Shown one piece after another: positions 18,794 through 26,028 of a stretch of DNA of 26,028 bases (its first letter is position 1; each line of letters starts with the position of its first letter). Source of the stretch: Schoenoplectus triqueter (Eukaryota > Streptophyta > Magnoliopsida > Poales > Cyperaceae); NCBI GenBank assembly GCA_964058805.1, contig CAXKVV010001337.1:1-26028 (forward strand), given 5' to 3'. Below the pieces are notes generated by a model that saw nothing but the letters and a program-made list of their open reading frames with translations, had not been told where the DNA came from and did not search any database. A program made the position numbers and the translations under genes.

Positions 18794-19114
18794 AACTAGA
18801 AAATATGTTCCAATTTTGTTAAACTTATCCTCTGCCTCTAACTTCATTCCACGGACGTCATTTCCACACTTTCACACGAAATAATAAACAAATGATCTCG
18901 CATTCTATATCAGTCAACTAATTATTTTAGTAAGCATGCATTTAAATGGAACTGTCCCGCTTAGTCACTCAGCATTTCAACCTTCGTCTATGGGGCCCGA
19001 GGTCACCAGAACGGTATAAGGCTTTACTCGGAAAACCACGGGTGAGAAAGTTCAACAGCAGTCAGCACGATTTTTCAAAAATCTTTGGGATACACGCTCT
19101 CCCCCGACGTGGCC

Positions 19115-19515
19115 AGCACGAGGCCGGGGCGCACCGCAGCCCGGACCCCCGCCCACCACCCGCACGTGGCCGGGGCGCACCGCAGCCCTGACCCCCGCCC
19201 CCCACCCGCACGTGGCCGGGCGCACCGCAGCCCGGACCCCCGCCCCCACCCCGAGGTCGGGCGCACCGCAGCCCGGACCCCCGCCCCCACCCCGAGGCCG
19301 GGCGCACCGCTGCCCGGACCCCGCCCCACACCCGCACGAGGCCGGACGCCGCTGCCCGGACCACGCACCCCCACACCGGCACGAGGCCGGGCGCACCGCA
19401 GCCCCGACCCCCGCCCCCCACCCTCACGAGGCCGGGCGCACCGCAGCCCGGACCCCCGCCCCCCACCCGCACGAGGCCGGGCGCACCGCAGCCCGGCCAC
19501 CGCAACCCCCACCCC
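19115..19515. repeat. GC-rich minisatellite, about nine units, copy B
   Basis: Same GAGGCCGGGCGCACCGCAGC type unit as in copy A, with differences in unit number and order of variants. Frames in all directions are artefacts of composition. Confidence 0.95.
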
Positions 19516-19523
19516 TAAAAAAA

Positions 19524-19616
19524 TTTATAACATTTACTCTGCCACAAGGGCTGATGGTAGCCCAGGCTCCTCTCATGGACAATGGAGGGACCGAGCTGTC
19601 CAGACAAGTGAAGTCT
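19524..19616 (-). ncRNA. Candidate structured small RNA, three hairpins, copy B
   Basis: Hairpins AGAC/GTCT at 19602-19616, GGACAG/TTGTCC at 19577-19601 and GGGCT/AGCCC at 19548-19563 are all retained; the closing U-A pair next to the second loop is lost (T to C in the RNA strand). AGTAAAT (a weaker 3' box) and a seven-T run at 19517-19523 follow. It is the same unit as 4508-4600 and equally unproven as a transcript. Confidence 0.35.
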
Positions 19617-19635
19617 CTGCATACCCCCCATCCTC

Positions 19636-19686
19636 TTTTATAAGGCTCCCAAGCGCATCCTCTCTGCATATTGGACGCTGTGGGAC
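19636..19686 (-). promoter_or_regulatory. USE-like plus TATA promoter (snRNA type), copy B
   Basis: GTCCCACAGCG at 19676-19686 (one mismatch to the USE consensus, at the same position as in copy A but a different base) and TATAAAA at 19636-19642 are again separated by 33 bp. Confidence 0.5.
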
Positions 19687-20074
19687 TAACGAGGCGGTAG
19701 TACATCCATGGATGTGAACCGGTCGAGCGCTCGTGAATAGATCTTAGACTAGAGAATCTCTCTTTTGCCTTATCGCTACCACAAGTTACGGTGTGCTGCT
19801 TTTGTTCAAGTTTGACACCTAGCTGCTTAATCATCTTTGTTTAAATCAACCTGTTCGTTGTTGTTAATTTTGTCGAGGTATTTGATTTCTTCATTATTTT
19901 CATATCGTAAGATCTCTTTTGTTGTTGTGTGTTTACAAGCGCTTGGATGCTTTATATTCACTATTCACTGAGAGTCATCTTTAGAGAAAATTTAAAAAAC
20001 AAGGAACCTTATTATCTAATTTCCTTCTGAAACTTTTGAAAAGATTTTAGGAACAAAACTATGTGATGTTCTTC

Positions 20075-20270
20075 TGTGACAATGGTGGTGATATAATTTC
20101 TGTTTATTTTCCTATCCTTTGTGCATAGTTGCCGTTCTTCTGACATATTGGTGCTTGTTGTTGTCATCGTAGGAAATGAAAAAAATTTGTGTGACAATTG
20201 TCTGTACAAAAATTATCGGTGCTATGCTTGTGGAATATTGGGTTCATCTGGAATGTCTGATGATCGGGAG
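20075..20270 (+). pseudogene. EDM2-like PHD-finger gene fragment, copy B
   Basis: It contains CDNGGD at 20075-20092 and the exon-like block 20173-20270, encoding CDNCLYKNYRCYACG then ILGSS, with the same TAG acceptor and GGAG/GTAAC donor as copy A. The rest of the gene is missing because the duplicated segment ends at 20602. It is not expected to make a protein. Confidence 0.45.
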
Positions 20271-20602
20271 GTAACATTCTTTTCTCAAACACAACTCTAT
20301 TATGTTGCTAATAAATAGTGCATCATTCAGTATTTTGAAAATTGAATGAGTTGTATTGCCTTATAAAAGCTGCCGCATGTTTTTAACAAGTAGGAATTTG
20401 TTTGGGTTACCTTACAGGTTTCCTCTCTTCAATGAAGAAATCCAGAGGGTATATGCATCTTCAAATTCAACAATTTAGATTTAACAAAACTTTACTAACT
20501 GAGCAGTAATTAGTGCCGACTGCATGTCTCTGTGTCAATGGAGACAGCCTGCACTTTTGCTCCCTTTTTGGATTAATGTGGGAAATTTTTTGAAGAATGA
20601 GC

Positions 20603-21063
20603 ACTCTGAATAGAGTAGTATTCTATTCTGGAGGATATGGATTCATTACTGCCACCATTGCTCGTGATAGGAAGGTTATTTTAGCTTAAATATTTTAGGG
20701 CATTTTAGCTTAAACTTTTTTTCGATAAAACTTTCAAAATAGAAAAGACTAAGCTGAAGCCAGGTTTCAACTGGATGAACCCGGTCGTAACTGTTAAGAA
20801 CAAAATTAAATAACCCGAGAATACAAGAAGAGCAACATACCAGATCATATTAGAACTGCACGTTCTATAAAAGCAACAATGTTTGTGAATGACCACAAAT
20901 TAGTAACACACATCAAGTTCAAAACATGATAAGAGTTTCCTCAGAGATTGACAATACAATCCATGTCGCTTTCATCATAATTAGACAATGACAAAAAGAA
21001 AGAAAAAAACTTTGGCGCCAAAAGCAACAAAGTAAATGGAAGATGTGAAAGGCAGTAGAAGCA
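20603..21063. other. Intergenic and likely 3' untranslated region of the chaperonin gene
   Basis: No other gene is seen. The part nearest 21063 should be the chaperonin 3' UTR on the minus strand. A purine-rich AAAAAGAAAGAAAAAAAC tract lies at about 20993-21010. Confidence 0.4.
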
Positions 21064-22518
21064 TCAACCCTCAAGAACTCCCAGTATGTCATCATCCCGG
21101 AACAAGTGAAACCTGAAAGGACAAAATTATGAGATTTCCCATATGACTTCATTCTTAAATATTAATGAGATTTATCACACGACTTCAATATTAATTTTTA
21201 TATTAAAATGACTAGGCACTTAAAAATAAAAGCACAGCAAGAAATTGGCATTTAATTTTCTTTGATTAATTCTGCATCACTCAAATGAAATTATTTCAAA
21301 CTGTGGAAATCATCCAAATAACTAATCTGTAAATCATTAACAAAATGGTTACAACTGAAAACCAATTACTCTTTCTAGGAAAAAAAAAGAAAAGAAATGA
21401 GGGGGGGGGGGGGGGGCATACACTTTGTCACCCAGCTTGACCTCAGTGCCTCCATATTCCGGCAAAAGAACCTCATCTCCTTCTTTGAAGGAAACAGGAA
21501 CCACATTCCCATTCTTATCACGGTCGCCAGGGCCCACTGCTATTACTTTTGCAGAGTTCAGCTGTGAAGAGAAACAAAAACACGATGCAAATTTAAATAA
21601 GATGATTCATGACATCAAAATAAATCATGTTTGCAAATCAGTACCAAATATAGGACTCTCTTAAAAAGATACAGCATTTCTTATATTTGCACCTAATACC
21701 AATAATTTTAAGTTCATATTATTAATATTCAGTGGTCAAACTGCCCATGCAAAAAGGGTAAGTTTCCAAAACTCTTTTTAAAAACTTTGAATATCACAAA
21801 TTCATCTATTAATCAGCATTTTTTTTAGATTTTACCCCAACATAAGGGCGTTTGATTGAGGCGGAGATAACCAGGGGATAAAATCATCCCCGCCTCTCAC
21901 AGGTACTAATATTATTCCCTAGTTATCTCCAATTCATAGCTCCCAAACAGAGCCAAAAGGAAGATCGCTTGTTAAAAAGTAATATTTTTTCAACAACTTG
22001 ATGAGGTGCACACCATGAATCAGCAGGGCAATGTTGAGTCTGTCTTGCAAATTTTCAAAGGTTGTGTATCATTCATGAACAAAGTAATTAATACAGAGTA
22101 TAATTCGCAGCAAAGCTCGTGGAAGTGGAAGTTACTCCCTCATCGCATAAGTAATAAAAATGCTCTAATACTGTGAGCTTGATCCCATATACACAATCAG
22201 CCATATAAATTATCAGGGTAATAACAGTAAATAATACGCATCAGTACAACTGATTGCACCTTTTCACTTACTAACCAAGTGTGGAATTCAAAATGCGAAC
22301 AGTGCACTAAAGACCAGCCAACAATTCTACAAACAAGATTATGCTCCATGTTAAACAAGGAATAAGTTCAACTTCCACTGACAGAAGAGACAGTGGAAAT
22401 TATAAATAAGTACCTTAGCGGTCTTCTCAGGGAGAAGGATACCAGCAGTGGTCTTGGATGGAGGCACGATCTTCTCCACCAACACGCGATTCAAGGCTGG
22501 GATCAATCGCTTCGCCAT
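21064..22518 (-). CDS. CPN10: Mitochondrial-type 10 kDa chaperonin (Cpn10/GroES), three exons
   Basis: The CDS is join(21064..21112, 21422..21561, 22414..22518) on the minus strand, 97 codons, matching the roughly 98-residue plant mitochondrial Cpn10. Exon 1 starts MAKRLIPALNRVLVEKIVPP and contains the mobile-loop region SKTTAGILLPEKTAK, which binds the Cpn60 ring. Exon 2 is LNSAKVIAVGPGDRDKNGNV then the roof and barrel part ending EYGGTEVKLGDK. Exon 3 completes a V codon and gives FHLFRDDDILGVLEG before TGA. Introns (21562-22413, 21113-21421) have GT/AG ends with good TTCACAG and CTTTCAG acceptors. Cpn10 caps Cpn60 during protein folding in the mitochondrial matrix; plant forms carry no cleaved presequence. 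I chose the ATG at 22518 because upstream in-frame sequence has no ATG. The reading frame is intact. Odd points: a 16-C run starts five bases into intron 2, and a MITE lies in intron 1. Confidence 0.95.
21401..21416. repeat. 16-bp G/C homopolymer at the intron 2 donor
   Basis: Sixteen G on the plus strand. In the transcript this is a C run directly after the donor GTATG. Confidence 0.9.
21846..21954. mobile_element. Small foldback MITE in intron 1 of the chaperonin gene
   Basis: GGGCGTTTGATTGAGGC then GGAGATAACCAGGGGATAA on the left is mirrored by TTATTCCCTAGTTATCTCC then CTCCCAAACAGAGCC on the right. The terminal GGGC..TTTG type resembles Tourist- or hAT-like MITEs. No clear target duplication was seen, so the class is undecided. 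Confidence 0.55.
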
Positions 22519-22585
22519 TTCCGACTGAAGAAAAGATTTCGCTAAGGTTTGCGGCTGTCTAAAACTGCCAGAGAGCAACTGATCT

Positions 22586-22593
22586 TAGGGTTT
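22586..22593 (-). promoter_or_regulatory. Telo-box in the chaperonin 5' leader
   Basis: AAACCCTA on the minus strand, 68 bp upstream of the ATG. Telo-boxes near the transcription start are common in plant genes for translation and organelle biogenesis. Confidence 0.55.
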
Positions 22594-22657
22594 ATGGAGT
22601 CGACGGCGAGGAGAGAGGTTTAATGGTTTATTGAGGCTAGAAGATGCGAAAGGGATG

Positions 22658-22670
22658 TTCGAGAAGGTTC
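22658..22670 (-). promoter_or_regulatory. Perfect three-unit heat-shock element
   Basis: On the minus strand GAACCTTCTCGAA gives GAA-nn-TTC-nn-GAA with no mismatch, centred about 146 bp upstream of the chaperonin ATG. Heat-shock factor trimers bind this arrangement, and chaperonin genes are typical heat-shock genes, so heat induction is likely. Confidence 0.75.
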
Positions 22671-22698
22671 TAGCACAGACAATGAATTGGGTTTATCT

Positions 22699-22716
22699 TG
22701 GGCTTAAAAGAGCCCA
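22699..22716. promoter_or_regulatory. Paired TGGGCT site II-type motifs
   Basis: TGGGCT occurs on the plus strand at 22699-22704 and on the minus strand at 22711-22716, in inverted arrangement about 180-200 bp upstream of the chaperonin ATG. Site II (TGGGCY) elements, often combined with telo-boxes, are common in plant nuclear genes for mitochondrial proteins. Confidence 0.5.
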
Positions 22717-22719
22717 TGA

Positions 22720-23034
22720 GATGTCTCAGGCGAAGTCAAGCACACAAGGTCGGTGTTTTTACATGTAAGATTAAAGGCGAATCTAGGCCTAATTTTTTCT
22801 AGAGAATTGTATTCATTATCTGTATATTTTTATATCATTAAATATAAATATTTTTAAAAAATATATACTTTCTAACTCAATTTTTTAATATATATTTTTT
22901 AAAAGTATTTATACATTACATTGTGTATAAATAAGGTATAAAATTTTGATTTTAAGAACATTTTTTTTCTAATATAAGAAAAGATTAATGGTGCTGTTCG
23001 GCAAGGGAGGATTAAGCTTTCTTAGACTTTCTCA
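22720..23034. other. No gene seen; upstream of the chaperonin promoter
   Basis: AT-rich sequence with TATTTTT/AAAAATA tracts near 22850-22910. No repeat or motif was recognised. Confidence 0.4.
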
Positions 23035-23227
23035 GGGTTCGTTTGGCAAATTAAGGAATAATTTTAGAATAGTGGTAATTTTGAAAGAGAGAGAGAATAG
23101 TATCTTTTTAGAAGAGTGGTAGAAGAGTGATATTCTTGACTATTCGGAGGAGTTAAAATATTATTTGGCAGTTGTTAATCAGAATAGTTAAAATATGAAT
23201 AATTATGATACTAACACAACAAGGAAC

Positions 23228-24643
23228 TGTCACACCCCGACTGATCAGGCATGACATATCCCACCACGAATACACAATCATATGTATTCGTAAGGCTATT
23301 TACTAGGCATATCTAAGCAAAAACAGATAATATAACACCATAATACTGTATCAGTTGTAATATGTACTTAACACACAATTATATATATCTAACACAAGAA
23401 CAAGAAAATTTCAAACAAGTAGTCATAACCGTCCATATACGGTAAGGTTGTGAAATCCCAGAATATTCACAAATATTACAACAAAATATGGGTTTAACCA
23501 ACCGGGATCCAAAATAACACACTGATACAGTATTATAATATACACAAATAGAAAAGGCCTACACGTTGCTTGACCCGTGTCGCGGTTTGATCCCAAAACC
23601 TGTAAAAAATATTTAAAACCACGTAGTGAGAAATAAAATTTCTCAATGCAATATTTAGTTTCAGTATCGGATTTACAAGAAATCACGTATCTGAAATTAA
23701 ATACTCACAAATGCATATGCAATTAATAATATAATCAATTGAATATCAATAACAGACATACAACAAAAAATATATATAGTCTCTATTTTATCTAGTATAT
23801 ATTGGTACCATTTTTTTCTCTGGTTTTTCAAGTCTGGATCATATCACAACAGATAGCAAGATTTATCAATTCATTTTGGCCAAATAACAGAATAACAAGT
23901 CAGTTGACCCGGCAGCATGCCTAAGTCCAGAAAAAGTAATATAACCCCCTTTCCCAACCGGTATTGGGCACAAAAGGGGACAGTTTCAAGATACACATAG
24001 TGAACCTGTTTTTCGAAGTCAGGTTGCAACCATCGGCCTCCAATATATTACTTTTACAGAATTCCAGTGATCAGATACACAAATTCCTTTCAGAAATTCA
24101 ATAATGGAGAACAATCTATATGGTTTACCAGTCGAAATGAAAATCATTCCATGCAATTTAATAAATAAAAATCAATGCAAATGCCATAAACAAAAGATAC
24201 AATTCAATTGAATTTCAAAATGCAATAACGAAGTATATAATTTCAGAAAAGAAATTCTCTGTAATGCCGAAAAAGAAACTATGCACCTGTATGTTCTCAC
24301 TCACGGTATAACTAGTCGTTGGACTTACAATTTACTTTATAATTATTCTTGCTAATAAGTTAATGAATTTAGAAGAGACTGAGTGTCTCACCGTACAACA
24401 TTAATTTGTTAAGCTAGTGTAAATCGTTATTCAGATTAGGATGATAACTAATTATTAAAATATAATTATACAAAGTTAACTTATAATAGGTCATGTGTCA
24501 TGTACATTAGGTTGATACTGATGACTAAAATATAAAAATTCTGAAACATTAACCATCCTTGACCAATTGTCAATGAACAAAGTGATTTAACCATTAAGCA
24601 AAATAAATAATTAATGAAACTAACAACCATGGTACCCAAAACA
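23228..24643 (-). mobile_element. GGGGTGTGACA LTR-like element, minus strand, truncated
   Basis: Read on the minus strand it ends CGGGGTGTGACA at 23228, as does the plus-strand element at 17866. About 400 bp before that end it has the same layout: a short hairpin (23627-23645), then a TTTACAGGT-like site and a GGGATC motif. Its 5' end was not found; it may be cut by the adjacent CACTA-like element. No coding region is visible. Confidence 0.5.
23627..23645 (-). repeat. Perfect hairpin TGAGAAAT/ATTTCTCA
   Basis: Eight-base stem and three-base loop, the counterpart of the hairpin at 17440-17462. The fourth stem pair after TGAG differs (A-T here against T-A there) and pairing is preserved. Confidence 0.9.
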
Positions 24644-25883
24644 CACTACCAGAAAAAATTGATTTAGAACCGCCTATTTAGAACCGTTTTTTTAAAAAAC
24701 GGGTGTTAAAAGGTGACAGTGGCATATTTGTAAATTTTATTAAAATTATTAGAACCGGTTTTGTATAACAACCGGTTACAAATTTTTTTATTAAAACCGG
24801 TTTTATAATAACCGGTTCTATTTGATTTAATTAAAACCGGTTTTAACAAAATCGGTTCTAAAATTTTTGTTTTAGAACCGGTTTTATAAAAACCGGTTCT
24901 AATTTATAAAATTGAATTAGAACCATTTTTTATAAAAACCGGTTCTAATTCAATTTTATGAATTAGAACCGCTTTTTAATAAAAATCGGTTCTAATTAAT
25001 ATGAATTAGAACCGTTTTTTAATAAAAACCGGCTCTAAAGAAATTATTTGCATCAACCAATAGAATTTTAGTTTTTTGCTCCCACAGATTGCTATGTTTT
25101 TCAATCTAACCGTTGGTTCATGCTTATCTGACGATCTAAAAACCAAAAATTAAAAATCTATATCCCACGGATTATCACTCTTCATCCTCCTATTTCATAT
25201 ATAAAAGAGATATTGAGAGAGAGAAAGAGAAAGAGCAAAGGTCATCTTGAAGAAAGAAAAAAGAAAGGGAAAGAGAAAGAAGGATTTGAAGCTCGTCTTG
25301 AAGCTCAAAAATGGATTTGATGTTTATTTGAAGTTTTTAGTTTAGTTTTTTTATTTTTTCTTAAGAAATTGTAAAGATGGAAAATTTGTCAGATTTTCTT
25401 TAATATGTAAATTATATATAATTTTTTTATTAATGAAATATACTTTATTAGTTAATGATAAAATTAAATTATTTAATCAAAATTTAAAGAAATCGGAACT
25501 AGAGAATATTAAGAAAAAAACTATTTTTTAGTAAATAGTACCATCATAAAATATTAAGAAACAAAGTTTCCAAGATAATAATGTATTATCCAGGCAGTGT
25601 AGTGGAGATATTTGAGAGAAATTGACGAACTCAAATTATTTGACTTTCTTCCTGGGGCACGTTGCAATATTCAATGTGTACAATTCAACTTCTTTTTGTC
25701 GAGTTTAGAATCACTTATTTGAAATAACCGGTTCTAAATGTTAGAATTTAGAATCGGTTATTTGAAATAATCGGCTTTAAATACCCCATTTAGCACCTCC
25801 TCTTAGCGCCGGTTTTTAAAACATTTAGCACCGCATAGTTTTAGAACCGGTTGTATAACCGGTGCTAAATCCTTTATATAACC
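24644..25883 (+). mobile_element. CACTA-like (En/Spm) non-autonomous transposon, right end missing
   Basis: It starts CACTACCAGAAAAAATT, the typical CACTA terminus. Repeated TTAGAACCGGTTTT and AAAACCGGTTCTAA motifs in inverted pairs fill 24660-25040, and further AACCGGTT/GGTGCTAAA motifs fill 25720-25870, like the subterminal transposase-binding repeats of this superfamily. No TTTCTGGTAGTG end was found; the element seems cut near 25883, where a TIR-family end begins. The interior has a promoter-like region but no transposase. Confidence 0.7.
25198..25206 (+). promoter_or_regulatory. TATA box inside the CACTA-like element
   Basis: TATATAAAA followed by a purine-rich leader-like stretch (GAGAGAGAAAGAGAAAGAGC, to about 25290) and an ATG near 25311 that opens only a few codons. 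It looks like the remains of the transposase promoter and leader of an autonomous relative. Confidence 0.5.
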
Positions 25884-26028
25884 GCACTCTTCTACTTAGT
25901 CTAAAATTCGTTTGGCAAATTAATTTGTCGAAATAGCAATTCTATTTCAATTTTTGTTATTTCATTGAGTGCCAAACATATCCTTAATTCTTACTTCTTA
26001 CACTTCTTTAGTATTTTAAGTCTGTCAA

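Larger units (their letters stand above)
18092..20602 (+). repeat. Segmental duplication, copy B
   Basis: Collinear with 2860-5565. It lacks two short segments seen in A and has about 47 extra bases near 19801-19848 (around GTTCAAGTTTGACACCTAGC). The minisatellite has about nine units instead of ten. The right limit is at 20602, where homology stops after GAATGAGC and unrelated sequence (ACTCTGAATAGAG) begins; B therefore lacks the C-terminal EDM2-like exon. Confidence 0.85.
23035..25985. mobile_element. TIR element (GGGTTCGTTTGGCA family), split by nested insertions
   Basis: The left part at 23035-23220 matches the start of the copy at 1503. The right part at 25884-25985 (CACTCTTCTACTTAGTCTAA ... 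GTGCCAAAC) matches the right ends at about 2860-2959 and 18092-18186. Between them lie an LTR-like element and a CACTA-like element, so the original element appears to have been interrupted. Confidence 0.45.

Noticed and set aside
21349..21421. Read-through of chaperonin exon 2 into a poly-proline tail
   Set aside because: A GT donor followed by a good acceptor and an exon encoding FHLFRDDDILGVLEG restores the family C terminus; the proline run is intron.
22519..22578. N-terminal extension of the chaperonin from an upstream TTG
   Set aside because: There is no in-frame ATG upstream, and plant mitochondrial Cpn10 proteins normally begin at MAKRL without a cleaved presequence.
25593..25604. 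GTGTAGTGG as a possible right end of the CACTA-like element
   Set aside because: Subterminal AACCGGTT repeats continue to its right, the preceding bases do not match the left TIR, and the flanking triplets do not agree.

Overview
This is nuclear DNA of a flowering plant, most likely a eudicot. The evidence is an intron-containing mitochondrial-type 10 kDa chaperonin gene, GT/AG introns, several plant transposon classes (Mutator-like/MULE, CACTA, a plant LINE with a zf-RVT domain, LTR-retrotransposon-like non-coding elements, many foldback MITEs) and a very AT-rich background. The only gene that looks intact is the chaperonin-10 gene on the minus strand at 21064..22518 (three coding exons, 97 codons). 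Upstream of it are a perfect heat-shock element, a telo-box and site II-type TGGGCT motifs. Everything else is mobile, duplicated or decayed.

Layout. 1-1200: front part of a MULE transposase on the minus strand, with a Q/N/Y-rich nonapeptide repeat and an array of GCGCCACTG/CAGTGGCGC palindromes immediately upstream of its TATA box. 1503-2959: AT-rich terminal-inverted-repeat element carrying a nested 402-bp foldback MITE with a 10-bp target duplication. 2860-5565 and 18092-20602: two direct copies of one segment. Each copy holds a 9-bp-TSD MITE, a strongly GC-rich minisatellite, a USE+TATA promoter facing three tandem hairpins on the minus strand, and fragments of an EDM2-like PHD-finger gene on the plus strand. 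Copy A continues into a C-terminal EDM2-like exon near 6168-6340. 7506-7834: large near-perfect foldback made of sequence related to the MULE promoter end. 8837-11542: a 5'-truncated LINE on the minus strand, bounded by a perfect 17-bp target duplication and a poly(A) tail, with its reverse transcriptase broken mostly by C-to-T type stops.

11543-13257: no gene seen. 13258-17866: long non-coding LTR-like element ending GGGGTGTGACA, with conserved small hairpins and several tandem repeats. 18092-20602: copy B of the duplication. 21064-22720: chaperonin gene and promoter. 23035-25985: nested transposon stack, namely a TIR element split by a minus-strand relative of the GGGGTGTGACA element and by a CACTA-like element with AACCGGTT subterminal repeats.

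The genes do not form a pathway. The most promising unexplained signals are the duplicated USE/TATA/three-hairpin unit (candidate small structured RNA), the palindrome array at the MULE promoter together with its foldback derivative (candidate hairpin-siRNA source), and the hairpin family inside the GGGGTGTGACA elements. All calls come from reading the sequence; no database search was possible.
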